A stretch of DNA of 64,000 bases. Source: Euphorbia lathyris (lineage: Eukaryota > Streptophyta > Magnoliopsida > Malpighiales > Euphorbiaceae). The stretch covers positions 82,097,501 through 82,161,500 of the forward strand of contig NC_088915.1 of NCBI RefSeq assembly GCF_963576675.1, in the 5' to 3' direction. Each line of letters starts with the position of its first letter. The first letter of the stretch is position 1. The position numbers were made by a program, and so were the translations under genes. The notes beneath the pieces are model-generated. The model was not told where the DNA came from, did not search any database, and saw only the letters and a program-made list of their open reading frames with translations. Of the stretch, positions 12,210 through 22,183 are shown one piece after another.

Positions 12210-13069
12210 TATGATGCGGGGCATCTTTCCCTAGGATCGGGTCCGGACGAGGGAAGTCGGAGGAAGAATCAAGCACGAGCAACAAGCGAGCAAGGAGGCC
12301 AAACTGTGCAACACAACAAGTGGGGCACGCTCTGCGGGGTTTATTACACGCTCCGCGTATTTAAGGGTTTGATCCAAAGAGAAGTCCAGGAGGTCATCTA
12401 CGCAGGGCTTGGATCAGGCACGCTCCGCGTAGAGTTAAAACACGCTCCGCGTATAAGAAGAAATGATCCAGAGAAGAGTTCAACAGCCAAGGCACGCCCT
12501 GCGTAGAATTGGGCACACCCTGCGTAGAATTGGGCACGCCCCGTGTAGAGTGAGTACTGATCCAAAGAGGAGCTCAACAGCCAAGGCACGCCCCACGTAG
12601 AATTAGGCACGCCCCGCGTGCCTTCAGCTTAAGGAACTTGCTCCTTACTCCAGCTTCCTCCTTATTTATAATCATGCCACTCCTTATTTACACCTTTGCC
12701 ACTCCCTTATTACAACCATGTCACTCCCTATTTACCATCCATACCACCCCTTTATATTTCACCCATTTACCCCTTATCTTTATGTTTTAATTAGCTATGT
12801 AATTTGCCCTTTATGTAATTTGGCAATTAGGGTTTTTGAGATGATATAAATTCATCTCTTTCTCTTTGTAATGCTTTAACTTTTATGAATCAAATATTAA
12901 AACTTCTTCAAGAAGCTTGTTAAGGTTTTCACATCAACAATGGGGATTTCACTATTCCTATGGATTTAGTCCATGAAATTGGGATTCACTCCTTCTAGTT
13001 TAGCTAGAGAAGAACATCTTTGTTAGTTTACGATTAAAACTAACTTTCAGATAAAACCGATCTGTATCA
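12210..13069 (+). repeat. 5' LTR of the RT-less element
   Basis: It starts tatgatgcggggcatc and ends gatctgtatca. It contains a GC-rich array, the 'gccactccttatttaca' phrase repeated with variation, a TATA-like 'gatataaattc' near 12,845 and a long 3' part. It matches the 3' LTR almost throughout, except for one extra 20-bp repeat unit. Confidence 0.92.
12325..12625 (+). repeat. GC-rich ~20-bp repeats inside the LTR
   Basis: The core cacgc(t/c)c(t/c)gcgtag recurs about nine times, partly head to tail (e.g. 'cacgccctgcgtagaattgg'). The core is nearly palindromic (cgctccgcg / cgcggagcg). The corresponding array in the 3' LTR (17,385-17,665) has one unit fewer. It stands out strongly from the AT-rich surroundings. 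Confidence 0.85.
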
Positions 13070-13071
13070 GT

Positions 13072-13083
13072 TGGTATCAGAGC
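13072..13083 (+). other. Primer binding site, initiator Met tRNA
   Basis: tggtatcagagc located two bases after the 5' LTR, an exact match to the common plant PBS. Confidence 0.92.
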
Positions 13084-13116
13084 CGATCGTTATCCTAACG
13101 GAGACTTCTTTCGACG

Positions 13117-13395
13117 ATGATTCAACCGAGTTTTCTACAAGCAATTAGAGAGTATGTCGCCAAGAGCCTTGAAGTACTCCAAGCCGAAGCAAGGGAGATG
13201 TATGTTGAGCTTGCCGAGATGAGGAGGAAGACTATAGAGAACTTGGAGCAAGAAAGGCTAGAAAGGCTACAAAGAGACAACCGAAACAAACGTAGGCGAG
13301 AACGTCGGGCCCAACGGAAAAAGGATGAAGAAACCTCCATGTTGTCTCCTCAAGGTTCATCCCAAATCTTTCCTCCATATACAAGGAAGAGGTAA
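13117..13395 (+). CDS. Gag-like N-terminal segment, coiled coil
   Basis: A 92-codon frame begins at the first ATG after the PBS. The product is rich in Glu, Arg and Lys with heptad-like spacing (residues ~10-60), then a basic run with RNKRRRERRAQRKK near residues 55-70, which suggests RNA binding. It ends at a TAA. Comparison with the decayed copy at 2.4 kb shows 31 bases here against 32 there between 'tttcct' and 'gaggtaaatcc'. The stop is therefore caused by a one-base loss, and ancestrally this segment was probably fused to the ORF that follows. No classical gag zinc knuckle is seen. Confidence 0.7.
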   Translation: MIQPSFLQAIREYVAKSLEVLQAEAREMYVELAEMRRKTIENLEQERLERLQRDNRNKRRRERRAQRKKDEETSMLSPQGSSQIFPPYTRKR

Positions 13396-14129
13396 ATCCA
13401 ACACTTGCAAATTCTCATATGGAAGTTATGGATATATTTATTTCTAGTGTGGGGTTGGATGTTGGTGAAATTATTTGTGAATTAGATTCTCATCGTGGGT
13501 CTATTGATAATGATATTATGAATGAGAATGTGTGTTCATGTGTGGATGATGAGGAAAGAGTGCTTGTAGGTGACGATGTTGGGGAAGACCATGTAGCAAG
13601 TGATGCTCCTCATGTGTTTGATGAAATACCCCTTAAGCATAACCACATTTGTATGATTGAGGAAAATGGGGGTACTATTCTTGAGGAGGGGGAGAATGGC
13701 TTGGGACTTGAAAGTCTCTTTGTGGAGGATGAAGAAACCACTTGTTGTGTGGAGGTTGATGACTATGGAGATGGGAGAGATGTTGGTGGCTCAACCATGT
13801 TGGGTGGTTGCATGTCTTTTGAGTCAAGCGGCTTGGCACGTGAGTTAGTCGGCTTGAGCTATAGAGGGAAGCAAATGGGAACGAGAGGTCGTGGGAAAAG
13901 ACGGATCGTGGATGAAGATGGAAATGAATTTGAATACAACCATGAAGAAGAGGGGTTAGAAGAGGAGATTGATGAAAAGGAGGACCAATCCGAGAATGAG
14001 CTAGAAAGAAATGAGGAACGTGATTATTATGAAGGCGAATTCGAGGATGAGGTTAAAGAGAGAGAGCACGCTTCCGAAGATGAAATATGTGAAGATGGTG
14101 AACTTTGTCATAGTGCATATGAGTTTGAT

Positions 14130-14740
14130 TATGATGAAGATGGTAGAGTTTACCATGGGGAGGATGAACGTCGACGCATTGAGTGGAACCAATATGGGAC
14201 CGCTTATGAGGAAGACGAAGATGGGGTCTACTATGATGAGAGTGAGCGTCGGTGTGTTGAGAGGGATCGACATGGGGCTCCTTATGAAGATAATGAAGGT
14301 AGATTCTATTGTGATGATGAAATAGAGGATATTGAACGGAACTACAATGAAGATGTCTATGAGTATGATGGAGGATGGTTCCGTCGTGAAGATGAGTTAG
14401 GAAATGTAGAGTGGAACCGAAGCGAAGAAGCTTATAATGATGAAGATCGGTTCCGAGATGACAATGGGTTGGGAAACATTGGGTGGAACCGAAATGAGGA
14501 TACTTATGAGCATGATGATGGTCGGTTCCGAGATGACTATGAGTCGGGAAATGTTGGGTGGGACCGAAATAAAGATGCTTATGATGATGAAGTTCGGTTC
14601 TGAGATGACTATAAGACGGGAAAAGTAGAGTGGGACCGACATGAAGATGCTTGTTATGATGAGGAAGAAAATCGGTTCCAAGATGAGGATGAGTCGGGAA
14701 GTGTTGAGCATGAAGACACCTATGAAGTTGATGATGATGG
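14130..14740 (+). repeat. Coding minisatellite: ~25-residue acidic repeats
   Basis: About eight units of roughly 75 bp encode variants of RFRDDxxxGNVxWxRNxDxY, rich in Asp, Glu, Tyr and Trp. The C-terminal four units are the most alike. The stop at 14,601 falls inside unit 7. Confidence 0.85.
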
Positions 14741-15704
14741 CAATGAGCACAATGTGTATTTGGTGACTAGGGTGCCAATGCCTAGTGAAGAGGAGCCTAG
14801 CCAACGTCATCGATTATTTAGAACTCGATGCTTAGTTCTTAGGAAGAAGTGTGAGATGGTGATCGACGGAGGAAGCCAAGTGAATATCGTTAGTCGGTCC
14901 GCCATAAGCAAGTTTGGGTTGGTTCCCGAGCCATATCCTAGACCTTACCGCCTTGGTTGGGTCAGCGAGGTGGAAAAACTTCAAGTTACTCATTGGTGTA
15001 AAGTTCCTTTCTCTATTGGAGCTTATGGGGATGAAGCTATGTGTGATGTTGTGGAGATGGGTGCTTGTGATGTGCTACTTAGTAGGCCATGGCAATTTGA
15101 TTGTGATGCCTCACATGCGGGAAGAAGCAACACCTACACCATACGCAAAGGCGGAATCCGATATGTCCTTACACCTTTGAGGAGTTCTCCTAGTAAGAAA
15201 ACAGAGACCACTTTGGAAGATTGTCCAACTTGGGAATTGAATGTGAATGGGTGCATTGGTGGAACGGTTGAGACATTGAATCATCTTGACTTGGGTTCCA
15301 TGGATGCGCTAGCTAGCCACTCTCCTAGTGAAGTCAAATCCAAAGAGGATAATGAGGTTGAGAAGGGGAGTAGCAAAGTTGGAAGTGAGGAAGTAGAGCC
15401 GATGTTTAAGGGTGACGAGCACGTGTCTTTCAATGAGCCATCTACAGGGATTCCTAAAGGGCTTCCACCTTTGAGGAAGCTACCACATAACATAATATGG
15501 GATCCGGGAGATAGTGCACCTAGCTCTACATATGGTGAGTTGAACTCAAAAGAGGAGGATAAAGGTTGCTACATGATGCCTATTGATAGCACCAAGACGC
15601 CTAGCACATGCCATATGCAAAGGAATCAAGTCTCTTACTTGGTAAAATATGAACTTATTCTTTTGTGCTTTGTTGAAATATTTGTGTTGGAATGTTGGAT
15701 GTGC

Positions 15705-16118
15705 ATGTTGAGGGAGGACCTTTCATATGGTGAACCCATGAGTGGTGATCTTGTTATGAGGAATGGAAGTTTTATGATGAGGGAGGATCTTTCCTATGAT
15801 GAGCCCATGAGGGGTGATCTTGTCATGAGGAATGGGAGTTTTATGTTGAGGGAGGATCTTTCCTATGATGAGCCCATGAGAAGTGATCTTATCGTGAGGA
15901 GTGTGAGCTTCATGTTGAGGGAGAACATTTCCTATGATGAGCCCATGAGAGATGATCTTGTTGCGAGGAATGTAGACTCTATGTTGAGTGAGAGCCTTCC
16001 TTATGATAAGCCTATGAGAGGCAAGCTTGTTGTGAGGGATGTGAACTTTATATTGAGGGAGAACATTTCCTATGATGGGACCATGAGGGTTGATCTTATT
16101 GTGGGCTTTGGTGATTGT
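15705..16118 (+). repeat. Coding minisatellite: six exact 69-bp units
   Basis: Unit starts fall at 15,705, 15,774, 15,843, 15,912, 15,981 and 16,050, always 69 bp apart. Each encodes a variant of MLREDLSYDEPMRGDLVMRN plus three residues. A degenerate unit follows at 16,119 and a further one near 16,240. Confidence 0.95.
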
Positions 16119-16439
16119 TTGTTGAGGGGGAATGGCTTCCCGGGGAATATAGAGAAGATGGAAGGAAGTCAAGACTTGGTAAATCCGGAATTCACTATTG
16201 TGTGCCTTATTGACATGAATGTGTGCGGGTATATGTTGTTCTTGTTGAGGAAGCATCAACCTTATGAGGAGTCAATGAGAAGCGATCTTGTGATGAAGAG
16301 AGTGGGGTTTATGAAGTCTTTGATGAATGGGGATAGCCGCCCGAGAGATGTTGAGAAGGTAGAAGAAATTCAAGACTTGGGGATTGAGGGCCATGTTAGT
16401 AAGGTGGCAAATCTTGAAGTTCCAGGATTGTTAACCCAA

Positions 16440-17070
16440 GGTGAGGGAGGAGCTACTATGTGTGTGCTTGGGTTCACTATGATGTGGGTTGACAAATGTC
16501 GCCGGGATATTCTGTTTGATGTGGGCCATGGGCAAGGAGAGAATGAGCATGATAGCCGAGTTAGAGGAATGAGTGATAGCCAAGTCCGGGCATATTCAAT
16601 TCAAAGTCATGTTTGGGTTGTGAAGAGTACTCAAGGGATTGCTCCAATTTGGGTTGATATATGGCACCGGGACATGTCATTTGAGTTTGGCTATGAGCGA
16701 GTGGAGATTGAGCCTAGCATCAGGGTTGATGGCGTGAGGTACATTGAGGTCCGGGCATATTCGACTCAAGATCATGTTGGGGTTTTGAAGGATATTTGTG
16801 AGATTGATTCTAATTGGGTTGATACGTGTCGTCGGGACATTCAATTCAAGGTAGGCCAAGAGCAGAAGAAGAGTGTGTTGATTCCTCAAGCTCGTGATGG
16901 GGAGATCAAGAGGACCCATGGGTGGTCCGTGCAACCAAATGAGGGGCGTTGGAAGATCACCCAAGCATTTATTGGGAAGTGGTTTGACAAGCTTCGCCAA
17001 GACATACCATTCGATATTGGAAGAGCATCCGATATTGGTGGAGATGGGGAGATGAGTACCACGGAAGATG
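16440..17070 (+). repeat. Coding repeat: four ~55-residue units
   Basis: Units carry MWVDKCRRDILFDVG, IWVDIWHRDMSFEFG, NWVDTCRRDIQFKVG and KWFDKLRQDIPFDIG. The first two continue with a shared VRAYS(I/T)Q..HV motif. The function is unknown. Confidence 0.85.
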
Positions 17071-17261
17071 AAGTCCGGGGTGAGGCACTTGTGGAGATAT
17101 GGGGAAAAGCTCGTGAGGAGAAGGTGAGTCCGGCAATATGTGGAGTGGACTTCTTGAATTCATCTCGAAGAACACTTTGGTTCAATTTGAGGACTTGGGT
17201 TCATTCACAATGAACACGTCTCATCAATATGTGGCAAGCAACTTCGGGTCAAGTTCTTTTT

Positions 17262-17270
17262 AAGAGAGAG
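17262..17270 (+). other. Polypurine tract
   Basis: aagagagag, just before the 3' LTR, the expected position for plus-strand priming. Confidence 0.8.
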
Positions 17271-17272
17271 TG

Positions 17273-18112
17273 TATGATGCGGGGCATCTTTCCCTAGGAT
17301 CGGGTCCGGACGAGGGAAGTCGGAGGAAGAATCAAGCACGAGCAAGAAGCGAGCAATGAGGCCAAACTGTGCAACACAACAAGTGGGGCATGCTCCGTGG
17401 GGTTTATTACACGCTCCGCATATTTGACGGTTTGATCCAAAGAGAAGTTCAGGAGGTCATCTACGCAGGGCTTGGATCATGCACGCTCCGCGTAGAGTTA
17501 AAACACGCTCCGCGTATAAGAAGAAATGATCCAGAGAAGAGTTCACAAGCCAAGGCACGCCCTGCGTAGAATTGGACACGCCCCGCGTAGAGTGAGTACT
17601 GATCTAGAGAGGAGCTCAACAGCCAAGGCACGCCCCACGTAGAATTAGGCACGCCCCGCGTGCCTTCAGCTTAAGGAACTTGCTCCTTACTCCAGCTTCC
17701 TCCTTATTTACAATCATGCCACTCCTTATTTACACCTTTGCCACTCCCTTATTACAACCATGTCACTCCCTATTTACCATCCATGTCACCCCTTTATATT
17801 TCACCCATTTACCCCTTATCTTTATGTTTTAATTAGCTATGTAATTTACCCTTTATGTAATTTGGCAATTAGGGTTTTTGAGATGATATAAATTCATCTC
17901 TTTCTCTTTGTAATGCTTTAACTTTTATGAATCAAATATTAAAATTTCTTCAAGAAGCTTGTTAAGGTTTTCACCTTCAACAATGGGGATTTCACTATTC
18001 CTATGGATTTAGTCCATGAAATTGGGATTCACTCCTTCCAGTTTAGCTAGAGAAGAACATCTTTGTTAGTTTACGATTAAAACTAACTTTCAGATAAAAC
18101 CGATCTGTATCA
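17273..18112 (+). repeat. 3' LTR of the RT-less element
   Basis: It starts tatgatgcggggcatc and ends gatctgtatca, with the same order of features as the 5' LTR. It is 20 bp shorter because one GC-rich repeat unit is missing. Otherwise only scattered substitutions are seen. Confidence 0.92.
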
Positions 18113-18422
18113 AAATCTCAAAACTATGATAATTTAGTCTTTAGTCATTTAGTTTAATTGTAAATTTAAAATTAATTAATCCTCATTAATCTTAGTAAAA
18201 CCAATAAAAATTAATTGGAAAGTGTGCACATATGTCTATTGATATTCCATGTCAAATTGTCACAAAAAAAAAAAATAAAATAAAATCACTCCTTTATCTT
18301 TGAAATTCATAAAATTTAGTAAATTGGAATTTTTAATTTTACATTAAATATTTGATGCTGAACTTTTTACTTTTCCTTATTCATTCGGTCCTTATTGATA
18401 TAAAATAATTAATTAATATTTA
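18113..18422. other. AT-rich non-coding spacer
   Basis: Nothing recognisable beyond the target-site copy aaatc at its start. Confidence 0.4.
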
Positions 18423-18606
18423 GTGTCGATTTGTTTTCAATTGTTGGAATTGCTTTTTACTTTTTACGAATAGCATACAAAAAGTGTTTAGTAAAATTTC
18501 AAACATCTAATTTTTTTTATAGAAAAATCAACTAATATCTACTATCTATCAATAACAGCATACAGCTAACAGAAACAAACATGAATAGGTGAAAAAAACG
18601 GACCTT
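18423..18606. repeat. Single arm of the fold-back MITE family
   Basis: 'ttggaattgctttttac', 'tttagtaaaatttc', 'aatatctactatctatcaa' and 'gaataggtgaa...ggacctta' match the left arm at 7.3-7.5 kb in the same order. The opposite arm is missing, so this is a half element. Confidence 0.7.
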
Positions 18607-18879
18607 ACATGTTAATAAAAATAAACAGTTTCTAATATATATATATATATATAATTTTTTTTGTGGAATATAATATAATTTTAATTAATAGAAAGAAGTA
18701 ATGATATGTATATATTCGATGGTTAGGGTAGGACCGTAGGAGCTCCAACCATGACCCAAAAAGTTGACACTGATATGGAGACGACAATGTGGTGTTTGCA
18801 ATCACTTTTATACATATATTTATACTATAAATTATCAAATAAATATAAAGATTCTTCCCATATATATATTTTAAAACCG

Positions 18880-19440
18880 GGTCCAAAAAGAAAAGATCCA
18901 ACTCACTTTCAAATACCCATCCAATTCTAAAAAGTCCACTGATGAAGGAGAAGTTTGCAATAGAAACCGTACTACTGCATGGACGAAGAGTAAGATAGTT
19001 TTTCATACTCGCAAAAGCTTATCGATACCTATTTTTACTTTCTCTCTCTTCATTAGGTGAAATGTCATTTTCTTAATTCTGATGGTCACTAACTGAAACA
19101 CCCAGACCTAATACCATGTAGATATTGTCCGCTCTGGTCCAAATCCAACACATTGGGCCTCACAACTTTAAAACGCATCTGCATGTATTGAATTCACATC
19201 TTACTAATAAGCCCTAGTCACTCCCTCTTCATTTCCGATGTGGGATTCAGTTCATTCCTGCCCCCATCGTCATCCCTTAGGACCGCTCCTTGCTCAGGTC
19301 TTCTACCTCGACGCCACCATTCCGGGTCGTTACACTAACTCTAGCATCAGAGTTATTGCAAAAAAAAAAAAAACTCTAGCATCATAGTGTACCCAAGGGG
19401 CGCATCCTAATGCATGTTAACGAGCAACCAAAGAGGTAAA
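18880..19440. repeat. Dispersed LTR-like repeat, first copy
   Basis: It shares an ordered series of phrases with 37,020-37,340: 'cca(a/t)ttctaaaa(a)g(t/a)ccactga', 'tttactttctctctcttcattag', 'ggtcact', 'gcatc(a/g)gagt' and 'cgagcaacca'. In this copy a 241-bp solo LTR sits inside the repeat; in the other copy it is absent. The 'gcatcggagt' wording resembles the 3' region of Tat/Ogre-type gypsy LTRs. That assignment is inference. Confidence 0.65.
19094..19334 (+). repeat. Small solo LTR with perfect 5-bp target duplication
   Basis: It starts tgaaacaccc and ends gggtcgttaca. The direct repeat ctaac flanks it exactly (19,089-19,093 and 19,335-19,339). Internal phrases 'gatattgtccgct' and 'gatgtgggatt' are, from general knowledge, typical of very small LTR (TRIM-like) elements that are common in plants. 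The related repeat at 37.2 kb lacks the insertion. Confidence 0.85.
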
Positions 19441-20785
19441 CTTATTAGTTGGACCAAACTTAACATTCGGTGCGGTGAGCGTGGATCCTATTCTTTGAAC
19501 TCTAGAGCTCCAATCTAAATAACTCGAAACATTTCTCCAAAACATGGAAGGACATTTGTCCAAAGACTCTAAATTGAGACTTCAGAAGATGTGGCTGGCC
19601 CTAAATTGGAGGGAGTAGAAAGAATCCAAAATAATGACAAGCAAGACCTCGAGATTTATGATCTTGAGAATGGTACGAAAAAAAAGCCTCATACAACTCA
19701 GAACTCTCAACGTCACACTACAAAAAAAAAATAAGGAAAGTAAGGTCGAAAACACTTGACGAAGAAAGACAAAGAAGTCTTAGATGACATGGGTCTGAGG
19801 CAGAATGTCAAGAAAGTTTCAACTAGGGAATCATGAAGATATGTTTCCATGGATAAGAGAGTGCTTGATGGAATGGTAGGCTATCAGATACCATCTCACT
19901 CTCTTTTGTCGTAAAGAATTATCGATATTCCTTTTTCATCGCATTGGAAAACCCTCGTCTACCTCGTTATTTTGGTGTAAAACATACAAATGAATAGTAC
20001 ATGGCATTCATGAACATGATAAACATGTACACCTAGGAGGACGTCATGACGTGTAAGAATTTCCCCACTCGACGAATAAAATTGATACTCCATCGCTTGG
20101 GAGAAAATCTCTTTATCACATATCTGACTTCTTCAAGCAATTTCATCCTTTTCAAACTAATATCATGCTCCTTTAGCACTTTCATTACATGTTGCCTATT
20201 CTAATTGGATATTTTTGGGAATCTCCATCCTTTCCATATACACTGACATCCATTAATAAGTTCATCTACCAAAACATCTATAGATTGACGACAAGGATGA
20301 GGCCCATACTTGGTGCCCAATAACCACGCCTAGATTTATTTTTCACCCTCAAGCAAAATCCTTTATGGCGTGCGGGTACCTCGGTCCAAGGGAGAGGAGT
20401 TATAGTTTGTAGCTAAGGGGAAACACGTCTCCTTCTTCATAATAAAAAAACTTATTCCTCCACTCGAGGAGTTTACTGGTAAGCTATGGAAGAAAGTGGC
20501 AGTTTTGTGTCTTCTAATGCATATGACATGAGTTTTTATTCTTGGCAATAGTAAAGATCTGTTAGGGTGGTAGCGAGCCTATAACCTTCATGGTGACAGA
20601 ATTGGTACATGGCAATTAGTTAAGACCAATCACGATATGTCTTATTTGGCTTAAGGATATGTCTAGATCTCAAAGAACTTCTAGAAAAAACAACATTAGG
20701 GGAACTCAAAATCCACACATGAGATGTGCCTTAGAAAGAATAAAAGCATTATGGGGAATGCTGCTATTTGCTCGAATCTTGGGTA
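19441..20785. other. Non-coding, possibly decayed coding DNA
   Basis: No domain could be read on either strand. The 61-codon ORF at 20,363-20,548 (minus) has no recognisable feature. The stretch ends at the target site of the Sirevirus-like element. Confidence 0.3.
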
Positions 20786-22121
20786 TGTTGAAACACCTTT
20801 TCACATGATTTTGATTTGACAAAATTATTTAAGTAATTGATAAAAAAATATTCTAATACATTAAATTTAAATGCTTTGATTTATTCACACTAATGTGTTT
20901 GTTCAATGTTGAGTTTATTGACTTATAAGACATTAAGATAAAAAGTCTAAAGGCCCATAAGTGGAAGTCAAGCCCAAGTCAACACATCAAGACCTCACGG
21001 CCCAAGAAGATAAAACGCAGCCGTATTAAGTGAAACGACGACTCAGCATGAAGAAGGATCGAGAAGCTTTCTAACAAAAGCTTCAAGAGGAAGCTGCTGA
21101 GTTGAGAGACAATGCAATCAGGTCAGCGGCAGAACAAAATCAACTTCTAGACAAAGTATTTCTACTTTGGGTAAAGTTCAGAAGGCGCATGAAGCTGTCT
21201 GGAAGACTTTGCCGTAAATGTCGAAACATTCTCTTTATCTGACGAAAAGCTGATGAGCACTGCCGTAGACAGAAGATGCAAGAATCTCATTGGCCAACGA
21301 CACTGAGCACGTACTGAGTGACAACGACAGGAAGCCGTTTGCCTCCAACGGTTATTTCGAAATTCGAAATTACCGGTGCTTGAAGTGTCACTATATAAAG
21401 GCCTCTCATTTGCTTCATTCGATGCAGATCTTCAATTAGTCGAAACGCTGACCAAATTCATACTCGAAGTTCTGTGAGAAAAGTAAAGCAAAAATCTTAC
21501 ACCAATTTCCAATTATTGTGTAAAAGTCTAGAGTGATTCAATCATCTTAAGTGTCTTAGCAATTGTTGTTTAGGACAAACACTTTATCATTTCTAGAAGA
21601 ATAGAAAGGAGAGACTGAGTACTCGGTTATAGTACTCATCGGTAGTTATAGGAGTGAGTAGAGGTATAGAGGAAGGTACTCTTGTATACTGAGCTTCTAT
21701 TGTAAAAGGTTTCGTGCTCTACATTTAAAGAGCTCAGTAGAGAATTGAAAAAGCTCAGAACGTGTTCCGGGGACTGGACGTAGGCGGAGAGGCCGAACCA
21801 GGATATGTCTATTGAGTAACATATTTCTAACCCTTAAACTCCTTTATATATTGCTTGCTATAAAACTGACTAAGCAACGAACTCACGCTGAGTTGAGTGC
21901 ACTAAGAAGCTGAGTTCAGGAATAGACTCTACATGCTATCTCCTGACTCAAGGAAAGAAACAGACTTAGTCACAAGTTGACTAAGCTTGTGTCTTGAAAT
22001 TACTTAGCGCCGCTGTGTAAACCTTTTCTTAAGAAAAGAAGTCAGCCTTAACGGACAAAATTTTAAATAGTTCCTATCCCCCCCCTTGGAACTAACCTTG
22101 TCACGTTACAAGGGACCAACA
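20786..22121 (+). repeat. 5' LTR, Sirevirus-like element
   Basis: It begins tgttgaaacacc and ends aagggaccaaca. It differs from the 3' LTR only by scattered substitutions and single-base indels (for example the A run near 20,845), which suggests fairly recent insertion. Confidence 0.95.
21392..21399 (+). promoter_or_regulatory. LTR TATA box
   Basis: tatataaa in the context gtcactatataaaggcc, repeated in the 3' LTR at 31,697-31,704. Its position about halfway through the LTR suits a U3/R promoter. Confidence 0.7.
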
Positions 22122-22123
22122 AG

Positions 22124-22135
22124 TGGTAGCAGAGC
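22124..22135 (+). other. Primer binding site, one mismatch
   Basis: tggtagcagagc, one base from the initiator Met PBS. The second family member (59,686-59,697, minus) has the exact tggtatcagagc, so the g here is a later change. Confidence 0.85.
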
Positions 22136-22183
22136 TTAAAAGCTCACTGAGCAAGATATAACTATCTTGAGCTGATCCCCACA

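Larger units (their letters stand above)
13419..17213 (+). pseudogene. Repeat-rich polyprotein with retropepsin-like domain, one in-frame UGA
   Basis: One frame runs about 1,264 codons, interrupted by a single TGA at 14,601-14,603, where the peptide repeat continues in the same frame on both sides. In order: an acidic region (residues 1-240); eight ~25-residue acidic repeats (about 238-440); a retropepsin-like domain (about 470-580) with IDGGSQVNIVS, FSIG, CDVV and LLSRPWQ(F)D, as in plant gypsy proteases; a linker; six 23-residue repeats (about 763-900); and four ~55-residue repeats with a WVDxCRRDIxFxVG core (about 1,010-1,210). The protease Asp-Ser/Thr-Gly triad is D-G-G here, so activity is doubtful. 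Reverse transcriptase, RNase H and integrase are absent. The lineage is probably Ty3/gypsy on protease similarity. Confidence 0.8.
12210..18112 (+). mobile_element. RT-less LTR retrotransposon with repeat-rich polyprotein
   Basis: Two LTRs of 860 and 840 bp flank an interior of 4.2 kb with PBS, one long disrupted ORF and a PPT. The direct repeat aaatc flanks the element (12,205-12,209 and 18,113-18,117; aaatct if the boundary is shifted by one). The interior encodes a gag-like start, a very acidic repeat array, a retropepsin-like segment and two further peptide-repeat arrays. I find no reverse transcriptase YxDD box, RNase H or integrase motif. It would therefore need polymerase supplied in trans. 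A decayed second copy lies at 1.8-3.2 kb. Confidence 0.9.

Noticed and set aside
14001..14810. Hydrophobic minus-strand ORFs resembling membrane proteins
   Set aside because: They are antisense to the acidic repeats; runs of Ile, Leu and Val arise from the complement of Asp/Glu codons.
15723..16259. 178-codon minus-strand ORF
   Set aside because: It is antisense to the 69-bp coding repeats; its openness follows from the periodic sequence of the plus strand.
19094..19334. Cassandra-type TRIM with 5S rRNA sequence
   Set aside because: The size is suggestive, but I see no 5S internal promoter text; only the LTR-like ends and target duplication are supported.
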